Positions 1-6,610 of a stretch of 9,220 nucleotides of DNA are shown in pieces. How positions within the stretch are numbered: position 1 is the stretch's first letter; each line of letters starts with the position of its first letter. The DNA is from an uncultured Oscillospiraceae bacterium. GTDB taxonomy: Bacteria; Bacillota; Clostridia; Oscillospirales; Oscillospiraceae. Both the position numbers and the translations under genes were made by a program. Under the pieces are notes generated by a model. The model saw only the letters and a program-made list of their open reading frames with translations, made no database searches and had not been told where the DNA came from. Where the stretch lies: NCBI GenBank assembly GCA_944385305.1, contig CALWWS010000136.1:1-9220 (forward strand). Direction: 5' to 3'.

Positions 1-1
1 C

Positions 2-1450
2 GTCAGCGGCAAGGCGGGGGAGGGCCAGGCCCCGGCTGCCTGGGGGGCTGTGGTGAGCCTGGGCGGGGTGGAGACCGTACTCCGCCCCGTCTCCCCGGAG
101 GAGAGGGCGGCCCGCCGGGCCCGCCGCCGGGCCGCCCGGCCCGTCTCCCCCTGGCTGGGGCTGCTGCTGCTCACCGCCCTGCAGATCCTCACCGCCGTGC
201 AGCTGGTCATCGCCGACGGGGAGCAGGCGGATATCCTGGTGCCTTTGAGCTTTGTGTGCCTCACCCTGCTCATGTGGCTCTATGTGCTGGTGATGCGGGC
301 CCTGCGGCGGGTGGGCTTTGAGATGGAGACCATCGCCTTCTTCCTCTCCACCCTCTCCCTGGCGGTGACCGCCTCCTCCAACCCGTCGGCGGTGTTCAAG
401 CAGCTGCTGGCCCTGGTGCTGGGGCTGGCGGTGTTCCTGGTGCTGGGGATCTTCCTGCGGGATCTCACCCGGGTGGGGAAGATCCGCTGGCTCATGGCGG
501 CGGCCGCCATGACCCTGATGTCCGCCACCCTGGTGCTGGGGGTGGCCCCCCAGTACGGCGCGGCCAACTGGATTCGCCTGGGCGCCCTGTCCATCCAGCC
601 CTCGGAGCTGGCGAAAATCTGCTATATCTTCGCCGGGGCGGCCACCCTGGAGCGGCTGTTCCGCCGGCGCAACCTGTGGCTGTTCATTCTGCTCACCGGC
701 TTCTGCCTGGGCTGCCTGGCCCTGATGAGCGACTTCGGCACCGCCGCCATCTTCTTCGTGACCTTCCTGGTCATTGCCTACCTGCGCTCGGGGGACTTTG
801 CCACCCTGGCCCTCATCTGCGGGGGCGGGGTGTTCGCCGTGCTCACCATGCTCTCCCTCAAGCCCTATATCCTCCGCCGCTTCGCCACCTGGGGCCACGC
901 CTGGGAGAACGCCTCGGTGGGCAGCGGCTACCAGCAGACCCGCACCATGTCCGCCGCCGCCTCCGGCGGGCTGGTGGGGGTGGGCCCCGGGGAGGGCTGG
1001 CTCCACCGGGTGGCCGCCGGGGACACCGATCTGGTGTTCGGCATGCTGTGCGAGGAGTGGGGGCTCATCATCGCCGTGCTGGCGGTGCTGGCCATTATTA
1101 CCCTGGCGGTGTTCGCCGTGCGCGCCTGCCGGGCGGGCCGCTCCAGCTTTTACACCATCGCCGCCTGCGCCGCCACCTCCATGATGGTCTTCCAGACCTG
1201 TCTGAACGTATTTGGCGCGGTGGATATCCTGCCGCTGACCGGGGTGACCTTCCCCTTCGTGTCCAACGGCGGGTCGGCCATGGTGGCCTCCTGGGGCCTG
1301 CTGGCCTTCCTCAAGGCCACCGACACCCGACAGAACGCCAGCTTTGCCATCCGCCTGCCCAACCGGCGGGAGGAGGGCCGGGATGCCCGGCTTGCCCCCC
1401 GGATGACCCGGGAGGAGCTGGAGGAGGAGCTGAACCATGAAGAAGATTGA
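2..1450 (+). CDS. FtsW/RodA/SpoVE-family peptidoglycan glycosyltransferase, 5' end outside the window
   Basis: Integral membrane SEDS glycosyltransferase that polymerises lipid II into glycan strands, normally working with a class B PBP. Numbering from the GTG at 50 (466 residues), there are about ten or more hydrophobic segments between residues 35 and 422. Family motifs are QPSEL (183-187, inside an NWIRLG...QPSELAK stretch), DTDLVFGMLCEEWG (325-338, with the Asp expected to be catalytic at 327) and TGVTFPFVSNGGSAM (397-411; the usual Tyr before GGS is Asn). The frame stays open to base 2, and the residues around position 50 (GAVVSLGGVETVLRPV) resemble the last strands of an FHA domain, so I treat the gene as 5'-partial. 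GTG at 50 is a possible but weakly supported start. The Arg-rich linker at 19-30 precedes the first membrane segment. Its stop overlaps the next gene by 14 bases, implying translational coupling. FtsW versus RodA versus SpoVE cannot be decided. Confidence 0.88.
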   Translation, partial: VSGKAGEGQAPAAWGAVVSLGGVETVLRPVSPEERAARRARRRAARPVSPWLGLLLLTALQILTAVQLVIADGEQADILVPLSFVCLTLLMWLYVLVMRALRRVGFEMETIAFFLSTLSLAVTASSNPSAVFKQLLALVLGLAVFLVLGIFLRDLTRVGKIRWLMAAAAMTLMSATLVLGVAPQYGAANWIRLGALSIQPSELAKICYIFAGAATLERLFRRRNLWLFILLTGFCLGCLALMSDFGTAAIFFVTFLVIAYLRSGDFATLALICGGGVFAVLTMLSLKPYILRRFATWGHAWENASVGSGYQQTRTMSAAASGGLVGVGPGEGWLHRVAAGDTDLVFGMLCEEWGLIIAVLAVLAIITLAVFAVRACRAGRSSFYTIAACAATSMMVFQTCLNVFGAVDILPLTGVTFPFVSNGGSAMVASWGLLAFLKATDTRQNASFAIRLPNRREEGRDARLAPRMTREELEEELNHEED

Positions 1451-2813
1451 GCGCCGTGCCCTGCTGTGCCTTATCCTGGCGGCCGCCCTGTTGGCGGGGC
1501 TGGCAGTATTCTGCGGCCGGTACGTCCTCTTCGGGGGGCGCTGGGCCTCCTTTGCCGCCAACCGCCACCTGTATAACAGCCAGGGCCAGCTGGCGGTGGG
1601 CCGGGTGCTGGATCGGGACGGGGACGTGCTCTCCTGGGTGGACGAGGACGGGGAGCGGGCCTATTACGCCAACGAGACGGTGCGCCGGGCCACCCTCCAC
1701 GCGGTGGGGGACGCCCAGGGCAAGATTGGCACCGGGGCCCTCACCGCCTTTGCCGACAAGCTCTCGGGGTATAACCTGCTCACCGGGGCCTACTCCCCCC
1801 TGGGGGAGGGCAACGACCTCTACCTCACCCTGGACGCCCGGTACAACTACATCGCCTACCAGGCCCTGAACGGCCGCAAGGGGGCGGTGGGGGTGTACAA
1901 CTACAAGACGGGAGAGATCCTGTGCATGGTCTCCGCCCCCTCCTATGATCCCCTGAACCCGCCCGCCGACCTGGAGGAGAACCCCCAGTACGAGGGGGCC
2001 TATATCAACCGCTTCCTCTCGGGCACCTTTGTGCCCGGATCGGTGTACAAGACGGTGGTGCTGGCCGCCGCCCTGGAGAATATCCCGGACCTGAGCACCC
2101 GCACCTGGACGTGTACCGGCTCCACCCAGGTGGGGGAGGGGGCGGTGACCTGCCCCCACGCCCACGGGGAGCTGGACATCTCCGGCGCCCTGGCCCAGTC
2201 GTGCAACGGGGTGTTTGCCCAGCTGGCGGTGGAGCTGGGGGCGGACACTCTGGCGCAATACACCCGGCAGGCGGGGCTGGAGAGCAGCTACAAGGTCAGC
2301 GGCCTCAGGACAGCCGCCGGGCAGTTTACCTTTGACTCCACCTCCGACCTGGCCCTGGGCTGGGCGGGTGTGGGCCAGGGGGACGATCTGGTCAACCCCT
2401 GCGCCCTGATGGTGTACATGGGGGCGGTGGCCAACGGAGGCAAGGCGGCGGTGCCCCGGCTGGTGCTCAAGACGGAGAACGCCCTGGGGGCGATCCCCTC
2501 CCTCTCCCTCACCGGCAGCACCGGCCGCCTGATCAAAAGCGACACCGCCCAGGCCCTGGCGGAGATGATGGCCAACAACGTGGCGGAGACCTACGGCAGC
2601 GGCCGCTTCCCCAACATGGACATCTGCGCCAAGTCGGGCACCGGCGAGGTGGGGGGCGGCCAGGCCCCCAACGCCTGGTTTACCGGCTTTCTCCGCAATG
2701 AGGACGCCCCCTACGCCTTTGTGGTGCTGGTGGAGAACGGGGGCGGCGGGGCCGACGTGGCGGGCACCGTGGCCGCCCGGGTGCTGGACGCGGTGGTCAA
2801 CGGCTACGAGTAG
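1437..2813 (+). CDS. Class B penicillin-binding protein (transpeptidase), PbpA-like
   Basis: D,D-transpeptidase that crosslinks peptidoglycan on the outer face of the membrane, the expected partner of the SEDS protein encoded just before it. The 458-residue protein has one N-terminal membrane anchor (about 8-31), a short pedestal region (about 50-125) and a transpeptidase domain. All three catalytic motifs are present: SVYK with nucleophile Ser202 and Lys205, SCN at 255-257, and KSGT at 399-402. At 458 residues it is shorter than typical PBP2 or SpoVD proteins and resembles the compact actinobacterial PbpA that sits beside RodA and FHA genes. The ATG at 1437 is supported by GGAGGAG at 1423-1429 with 7 bases spacing. 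It overlaps the upstream gene by 14 bases, so the two are probably co-translated. No signal for its own promoter was seen. Confidence 0.93.
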   Translation: MKKIERRALLCLILAAALLAGLAVFCGRYVLFGGRWASFAANRHLYNSQGQLAVGRVLDRDGDVLSWVDEDGERAYYANETVRRATLHAVGDAQGKIGTGALTAFADKLSGYNLLTGAYSPLGEGNDLYLTLDARYNYIAYQALNGRKGAVGVYNYKTGEILCMVSAPSYDPLNPPADLEENPQYEGAYINRFLSGTFVPGSVYKTVVLAAALENIPDLSTRTWTCTGSTQVGEGAVTCPHAHGELDISGALAQSCNGVFAQLAVELGADTLAQYTRQAGLESSYKVSGLRTAAGQFTFDSTSDLALGWAGVGQGDDLVNPCALMVYMGAVANGGKAAVPRLVLKTENALGAIPSLSLTGSTGRLIKSDTAQALAEMMANNVAETYGSGRFPNMDICAKSGTGEVGGGQAPNAWFTGFLRNEDAPYAFVVLVENGGGGADVAGTVAARVLDAVVNGYE

Positions 2814-2845
2814 AAGCCAGCCCGTGCCGCCCTGGAAGAAAAGAG

Positions 2846-2875
2846 CAGGCCCTCCGCCCAATGGCGGAGGGCCTG
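2846..2875 (-). terminator. Rho-independent terminator between convergent operons
   Basis: A perfect 13-base-pair GC-rich stem (2846-2858 with 2863-2875) closes a 4-base loop (CAAT). Read on the minus strand it is followed by CTCTTTTCTT, a good U-rich tract, so it mainly ends the response regulator/kinase operon, although it sits 5 bases beyond that stop codon. On the plus strand the downstream bases TCTGGTTAAA are a weaker tract, so it may also stop the FtsW-PBP transcript. It is the only hairpin in the convergent gap. Confidence 0.85.
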
Positions 2876-2880
2876 TCTGG

Positions 2881-4668
2881 TTAAATGGCCGGGGGTACTG
2901 GCGGCGGGCAGGGCAGGCTGATCCAAAACAGCACGCCCTCCTCCCGGTTTTCCGCCCCACAGGCGCCCCCGTGGGCCTGTACGGCGGCGCGGACAATGGC
3001 CAGCCCCAGGCCGGTTGCGCCCTGGGCCCGGCTGCGGGCCTTGTCCCCCCGATAAAAGGGTTCCCACAGGCGGGGCAGATTCTCGGGAGGAATAAGCGGG
3101 CCGTCGTTATACACCTCCAGGCGGGCGGCGCCCTCCCCGGCCCACAGCCTTACCCGGATGCGCCCACCGGGGGCGCAGTGGCGCAGGGCGTTGGAGAGCA
3201 GGTTGTCCGCCGCCTCCTCCAGGGATGGGCGGTTCCCCTCCAGCCAGATCTCCTCCAGCTCCAGCTCCGGGGCGACTCCCTTCTGCTCCAGAAGGAGGGA
3301 GAGGGGAGCGAGGGAGCGCCGCACCAGAGCGGACAGCTCCAGCCGCTCTTTTTCCAGGGGACGCCCCGACTCCAGCCGGGAGAGCTCCAGCAGGCGGTTT
3401 ACCAGCGCCGCCATCCGGTCGCACTCCTCCAGCACCACCGCCAGGTAGGCGCTGCGCTTTTCAGGGTCGATGTCCTCCGCCAGGGCCTCCGCGTGGGCGC
3501 GCAGCACGCTCAGGGGGGTCTTCAGCTCGTGGGCCGCCCCCCGGCTGAAGTCCCGCTCCCGCTCCAGCTGCTGCTTCAGCTGGCTCTGGGCACTCCGGAA
3601 GGCGTTGGAGAGAGTGTTGAGCTCTAAGATGGCGCCGTCCGCCCCGTACCTCCCCGTCTCCACGCTGCGGCACAGCTCCTCCACCGGCCGGGTGACCGTC
3701 CTGGCCAGCCGCCGGGCCAGCAGAAGGCCCGCCAGAACCAGAACCAGCAGGAGCAGCAGGCAGGAGACGCCGTTTTGCCGCAGGGCGCAGGGCAAAGTCT
3801 GGTAGCAGCTTGCGGTGTACCGCAGGGTGATCCCATCCCCCTCCCGGGTGCCCAGCGCGCCCCCGGTGATCTCGCCCGCCAGGGCCTGATCCAGCATGGC
3901 CTGGGCTGTCCGGAAATTGGCCAGGCGGCGCTCCATATTCACATAGCCGTCCCCTACATTGCTCCAGGAGGGGAGCAGGACGCTGCGCATCTGGAGATAG
4001 GACAGCTCCAGGGTGATGGGATTCTCCCCCTGAACGCCGGTCTCCACCATCAGCTCCGTGCTGCCGTCGGCATAGACAATCTCCAGCCTCTGCACGGCCA
4101 CGGCGTATCCCGGCAGCTCCTGGCCGGTGACCCGGGCATAGGCCCCGGGGGCGGCCCCGGCGGGGGCGTCGGCGGCGGCCTGGGGGTAGAGGGTGTAGGC
4201 CCAGCCGGTGCGGCGGGCGGTCAGCCAGCGGGCCAGCGCCAGCTGCCCCTCGTCGTCCAGCCCCTGGTCAAAGCGCAGGTGCCACCGCTGGCCCTGATCC
4301 ACCCCGTCCTCGTGGCCGTAGCCCCAGGTGATTTGGCTGCGGATCACCTGCCCCGACCCGTCCCGTATCAGAAAGGCCGCTCCCCCGTCCATCACCTCCA
4401 GCCGGCCCAGGCTGGCAGAGCTGAGGTTGTCCTGGAGGATGCTGACGGCCTCGCTGCCCAGGCCCTTGGCCAGGTTCTGCTCATAGTAGCCCCACTGCTC
4501 CTCCATGGAGGCCTGGGCCGCCCACCGGGCCAGCTGGGCCTGGTTTTCCAGGGCATTGCAGGCCACCGAAAGACGCAGGGCCACCATGCATACCCCCAGC
4601 AGACAGAAGGTAATTACCAGCGGAAGGGTGAGAAACCGGCGCAGGCGTATGGCTTTCGGCCGTCCCAT
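2881..4668 (-). CDS. Sensor histidine kinase with large extracytoplasmic domain
   Basis: Membrane sensor kinase that autophosphorylates on His and passes the phosphate to the adjacent response regulator. The 595 residues show TM1 at about 12-34, an extracytoplasmic region at 35-301, TM2 at about 302-318, a short HAMP-like linker (about 319-370), the H box AAHELKTPLS with phospho-acceptor His380, the N box EEAADNLLSNALRH (484-497), the D box NDG (521-523), the F box WEPFYRGD (535-542) and the G box TGLGLA (552-557). The catalytic core appears intact. The roughly 265-residue sensing region has no domain I recognise; its ligand is unknown. The ATG at 4668 lies 3 bases after the regulator stop, with GGAGGAG inside the end of that gene, so the two are co-translated. 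The gene ends beside a strong terminator. Nearness to the FtsW-PBP pair does not show regulation of it. Confidence 0.92.
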   Translation of the reverse strand: MGRPKAIRLRRFLTLPLVITFCLLGVCMVALRLSVACNALENQAQLARWAAQASMEEQWGYYEQNLAKGLGSEAVSILQDNLSSASLGRLEVMDGGAAFLIRDGSGQVIRSQITWGYGHEDGVDQGQRWHLRFDQGLDDEGQLALARWLTARRTGWAYTLYPQAAADAPAGAAPGAYARVTGQELPGYAVAVQRLEIVYADGSTELMVETGVQGENPITLELSYLQMRSVLLPSWSNVGDGYVNMERRLANFRTAQAMLDQALAGEITGGALGTREGDGITLRYTASCYQTLPCALRQNGVSCLLLLLVLVLAGLLLARRLARTVTRPVEELCRSVETGRYGADGAILELNTLSNAFRSAQSQLKQQLERERDFSRGAAHELKTPLSVLRAHAEALAEDIDPEKRSAYLAVVLEECDRMAALVNRLLELSRLESGRPLEKERLELSALVRRSLAPLSLLLEQKGVAPELELEEIWLEGNRPSLEEAADNLLSNALRHCAPGGRIRVRLWAGEGAARLEVYNDGPLIPPENLPRLWEPFYRGDKARSRAQGATGLGLAIVRAAVQAHGGACGAENREEGVLFWISLPCPPPVPPAI

Positions 4669-4671
4669 AGG

Positions 4672-5340
4672 CTACTCCTCCTCCAGTCGGTATCCCGCTT
4701 TGAATACCGTTTTGATCTGTCCCCCCGCCGGGCCCAGGGCGGCGCGCAGGCTGCGGATACGCACGTCCACCGCACGGTCCTCCCCCTCAAAGTCGATCCC
4801 CCACACCTGGTCCAGCAGCTGCTCCCGGCTGAGCACCTGCCCCCGGTGGCGCAGCAGGCATAGGAGCAGATCATACTCCCTGGGGGAGAGGGATACAGCC
4901 CGGCCCCCCGCCAGGCAGGCGCGGCGGCCGGTATCCACCGAGATGGCGCCGCAGGTGAGCGCTCCCCCGGGCCCCTCCCCCCGGCTGCGGGCGAGGATTG
5001 CCCGGGTTTTGGCCAGCAGCACGGCCAGGGAGAAGGGTTTTGTGAGATAGTCGTCGCAGCCCAGGGCGTAGCCCCGGAGCACCTCCTCCTCACCCCCCAG
5101 GGCGGTAAGGAAGAGGATGGGCACCCTGCTGGTCCGGCGGATGGCCCGGCAGGTCTGGAAGCCGTCCAGATTGGGCATGAGCACATCCAGCAAAACTGCG
5201 TCGTAGTGGTGATCCCGCAGCAAATCCAGCCCCTCCGCCCCGTCCCGGGCCAGATCGCAGTCCAGGCCGTGGGCGGTGAAGTAGTCCCGGATAATATCCC
5301 GCATTCGCGCCTCGTCCTCCACCACCAGAATATGAGCCAT
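4672..5340 (-). CDS. OmpR/PhoB-family response regulator
   Basis: DNA-binding transcriptional regulator and cognate partner of the downstream kinase. The 222 residues comprise a receiver domain (about 1-118) with acidic pocket Glu8/Asp9, phospho-acceptor Asp52 in LLDVLMPNLDG, Thr79 and Lys101 (TKPF), followed by a winged-helix effector domain (about 127-222) with the family signatures LSPREYDLL (151-159), VWGIDFEGEDRAVDVRIRSL (179-198) and KTVFKAGYRL (210-219). I place the start at the ATG at 5340 because AAGGAGG lies 9 bases upstream (5350-5356) and the protein then begins MAHILVVEDE, typical of the family. The longer in-frame start at 5415 would run through a tRNA terminator and is rejected. 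It is the first gene of a two-gene operon. A distinct promoter was not convincingly identified. Confidence 0.92.
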   Translation of the reverse strand: MAHILVVEDEARMRDIIRDYFTAHGLDCDLARDGAEGLDLLRDHHYDAVLLDVLMPNLDGFQTCRAIRRTSRVPILFLTALGGEEEVLRGYALGCDDYLTKPFSLAVLLAKTRAILARSRGEGPGGALTCGAISVDTGRRACLAGGRAVSLSPREYDLLLCLLRHRGQVLSREQLLDQVWGIDFEGEDRAVDVRIRSLRAALGPAGGQIKTVFKAGYRLEEE

Positions 5341-5411
5341 GTGTGCTCCCCTCCTTGCGCCTTGATTGTAGCGGCCACTTGTGTCCGAATTATGTTTGCC
5401 CGCCAGGCGAA

Positions 5412-5449
5412 ACAAAAAGCAGCTTGTCCTTCGACAAGCTGCTTTTTGT
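5412..5449 (-). terminator. Terminator of the tRNA cluster
   Basis: A perfect 17-base-pair inverted repeat (5412-5428 with 5433-5449) closes a 4-base loop. The 3' arm on the minus strand ends in TTTTTGT followed by TTCG, a U-rich end suited to rho-independent termination. One base of the stem overlaps the final A of the tRNA-Val CCA end, so the terminator abuts the mature tRNA. On the plus strand the stem also ends in TTTTTGTGG. Confidence 0.85.
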
Positions 5450-5524
5450 GGTGGAGACGACAGAACTCGAATCTGTGACCCCTTGCGTGTGAAGCAAGTG
5501 CTCTACCGGCTGAGCTACGCCTCC
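5449..5524 (-). tRNA. tRNA-Val, anticodon CAC
   Basis: A complete 76-base cloverleaf with encoded CCA. Acceptor GGAGGCG pairs with CGTCTCC (one G-T wobble) and the discriminator is A. The D arm GCTC/GAGC, the anticodon stem CTTGC/GCAAG around loop TTCACAC (anticodon CAC, reading GUG) and the T arm ACAGA/TCTGT around TTCGAGT are all intact. It is the last gene of a minus-strand tRNA group, 5 bases after tRNA-Glu and directly followed by a strong terminator, so it is probably cotranscribed with tRNA-Glu and cut out by RNase processing. Confidence 0.96.
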
Positions 5525-5529
5525 ATATC

Positions 5530-5604
5530 TGGTGACCCGTACGGGACTCGAACCCGTGTTACCGCCGTGAAAGGGCGGTGTCTTAACCACTTGACCAACG
5601 GGCC
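5530..5604 (-). tRNA. tRNA-Glu, anticodon TTC
   Basis: A complete 75-base cloverleaf with encoded CCA. Acceptor GGCCCGT pairs with ACGGGTC (one G-T wobble), the anticodon stem CCGCC/GGCGG surrounds loop CTTTCAC (anticodon TTC, reading GAA/GAG), and the T arm ACGGG/CCCGT surrounds TTCGAGT. It precedes tRNA-Val by 5 bases. No clear promoter is visible in the 73 bases between it and tRNA-Met, so it either has a poorly conserved promoter or depends on readthrough of the hairpin after tRNA-Met. Confidence 0.96.
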
Positions 5605-5645
5605 AGGTTGCCCAAGCAGGCCGGGGTGTTATCCCGAAGGGAAGT

Positions 5646-5675
5646 CCCAAAAGACGGCGCGCGCCGTCTTTTGGG
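5646..5675 (-). terminator. Perfect 30-base palindrome, probable terminator after tRNA-Met
   Basis: The two 15-base arms (5646-5660 and 5661-5675) are exact reverse complements with no spacer. Each outer arm holds an A4 or T4 run, and the core is GGCGCGCGCC. It begins 2 bases after the tRNA-Met CCA end. The TTTT run is inside the stem and is followed by GGGACTT rather than more T, so termination may be partial, allowing some transcription into tRNA-Glu and tRNA-Val. It would work in either direction. Confidence 0.6.
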
Positions 5676-5677
5676 TC

Positions 5678-5754
5678 TGGTAGCGGCACCTGGATTTGAA
5701 CCGGGGACAACTCGGGTATGAACCGAGTGCTCTAGCCAACTGAGCTATGGCGCC
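5678..5754 (-). tRNA. tRNA-Met (elongator-like), anticodon CAT
   Basis: A 77-base cloverleaf with encoded CCA and anticodon loop TTCATAC. The D arm GCTC/GAGC and anticodon stem CTCGG/CCGAG pair fully. The acceptor GGCGCCA against TGCCGCT has a G1-T72 wobble (also seen in the Bacillus subtilis elongator tRNA-Met, as I recall it) and a C5-C68 mismatch; the T stem CCCGG against CCAGG has a C51-A63 mismatch. The lack of three consecutive G-C pairs in the anticodon stem argues against initiator tRNA. A CAT anticodon could also belong to a lysidine-modified tRNA-Ile, but the 3' end GCCGCTACCA favours Met. A near-consensus promoter lies just upstream. Confidence 0.9.
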
Positions 5755-5783
5755 AGATCGTCCTGTCAAACAGGGCAAGAGCT

Positions 5784-5812
5784 AGTATACCTGAAAGCCC
5801 GTGGTTTGTCAA
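5784..5812 (-). promoter_or_regulatory. Sigma-A type promoter for the tRNA cluster
   Basis: On the minus strand TTGACA (5807-5812) is separated by exactly 17 bases from TATACT (5784-5789), a full-match -35 and a 5-of-6 -10. Predicted initiation is near 5777, giving a leader of about 22 bases before tRNA-Met. The leader contains a small hairpin, CCTGT-TTG-ACAGG (5762-5774). The promoter starts only about 30 bases after the end of the VanR-like gene. Confidence 0.9.
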
Positions 5813-5841
5813 CCTTTTTTTGCGGCTTTTTCCCGGAAAAA

Positions 5842-6534
5842 TCAGTCCACCTTGTAGCCCACGCCCCAGACCGTCTTGATAAAGCGGGGGTTGCGGGAGG
5901 GCTCGCCCATCTTCTCCCGCAGGCGGCGGATGTGCACCATCACCGTGTTGTTGCGATCCAGGTACTTCTCCCCCCGCACCGTCTCAAACAGCCGCTCGGC
6001 GGAGATGACCTGGCCCCGGTTTTCGCACAGCATCCACAGGATGTCAAACTCGATGGGGGTGAGGCTCAGGGGCCGGTCGTACAGCCAGCACTCGTGGGTG
6101 GAGCGGTTGATGACCAGGCCGTTGAAGTCGATGATCTCCCCGGCGCTGCCCTTTCCCGGCTCGTTGTAGCGGGTGTAGCGGCGCAGCTGGGCCTTCACCC
6201 GGGCCACCAGCTCCAGGGGGTTGAAGGGCTTTGTCATATAGTCGTCCGCCCCGATGGTCAGCCCTGTGATCTTGTCCATGTCCCCCACCTTGGCGGTGAG
6301 CATGAGTACGGGGAAGTGGTGATCCTTGCGGATCTCGCTGCACAGGGTAAAGCCGCTGATGTCGGGGAGCATTACGTCCAGAATGGCCAGGTCGATGGGC
6401 TGCTGCTGGACGCAGGCCAGGGCCTGGGTGCCGTTGCCGCACTTGAAGACGGTGCACCCCTCGCTCTTGAGATAGACCTCCACCAGATCGGCGATCTCGG
6501 GCTCGTCATCCACCACCAGAATGTTGGCCTGCAT
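5842..6534 (-). CDS. vanR: VanR-like OmpR-family response regulator
   Basis: Transcription activator of the VanR subfamily, normally phosphorylated by VanS. The 230 residues contain a receiver with Asp9/Asp10, phospho-acceptor Asp53 (AILDVMLPD), Thr80 and Lys102, then a winged-helix domain. The stretches DKITGLTIGADDY (87-99), LELVARVKAQLRRYTRY (107-123), GLVINRSTHECWLYDRPLSL (139-158) and FIKTVWGVGYKVD (218-230) match what I recall of enterococcal VanR closely. The start is the ATG at 6534, preceded by GGGGGGAGGG; the protein then begins MQANILVVDDE. The usual Trp in the VWGEKY element is Arg187 (TVRGEKYL). The gene is preceded by a strong promoter and a possible self-binding site. Its likely partner kinase is not adjacent but encoded from 8301 on the other strand. 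No vanHAX genes lie here, so a resistance role is not shown. Confidence 0.93.
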   Translation of the reverse strand: MQANILVVDDEPEIADLVEVYLKSEGCTVFKCGNGTQALACVQQQPIDLAILDVMLPDISGFTLCSEIRKDHHFPVLMLTAKVGDMDKITGLTIGADDYMTKPFNPLELVARVKAQLRRYTRYNEPGKGSAGEIIDFNGLVINRSTHECWLYDRPLSLTPIEFDILWMLCENRGQVISAERLFETVRGEKYLDRNNTVMVHIRRLREKMGEPSRNPRFIKTVWGVGYKVD

Positions 6535-6550
6535 GTGCGTCCCTCCCCCC

Positions 6551-6560
6551 AATTTCTTAC
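6551..6560 (-). promoter_or_regulatory. Putative VanR-type site in the vanR leader
   Basis: On the minus strand the bases GTAAGAAATT match the last ten positions of the VanR box that I recall from enterococcal van promoters (TCGTANGAAATT). The site lies just downstream of the vanR -10 hexamer, around the predicted start of transcription, where bound regulator would be expected to hinder rather than help transcription. The consensus is from memory and a single site is short, so this is a hypothesis. Confidence 0.4.
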
Positions 6561-6564
6561 TGGC

Positions 6565-6594
6565 ATTATAGTCAAAATGGGGGGAATAAGTCAA
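6565..6594 (-). promoter_or_regulatory. Sigma-A type promoter of the VanR-like gene
   Basis: On the minus strand TTGACT (6589-6594) and a perfect TATAAT (6565-6570) are separated by 18 bases. Initiation is predicted near 6558, giving a leader of about 24 bases that carries the GGGGGGAGGG ribosome binding site before the ATG at 6534. It is the strongest promoter in the divergent region, suggesting substantial basal expression. Confidence 0.85.
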
Positions 6595-6610
6595 GGGCGG
6601 CGGCGGGAAC

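Noticed and set aside
1311..2996. A 561-codon open frame on the minus strand opposite the PBP gene
   Set aside because: It is antisense to a gene with all three transpeptidase motifs; its product is Gly/Pro/His-rich low-complexity sequence typical of GC-rich shadow frames.
3775..4863. Long plus-strand open frame opposite the sensor kinase and regulator
   Set aside because: It crosses two genes with intact domain signatures and encodes Gly/Pro/Gln-rich sequence without a recognisable motif.
5365..5370. TACAAT as a -10 hexamer for the regulator/kinase operon
   Set aside because: No acceptable -35 lies 16-18 bases upstream, and initiation would fall right at the ribosome binding site, leaving almost no leader.
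5341..5415. Longer start (5415) for the first response regulator
   Set aside because: It would add 25 residues translated from the tRNA terminator; the ATG at 5340 has a well-placed AAGGAGG and gives the normal family N terminus.
5449..5754. tRNA cluster as a mobile-element attachment site
   Set aside because: No integrase, duplicated tRNA 3' end or change in base composition is present in the window.
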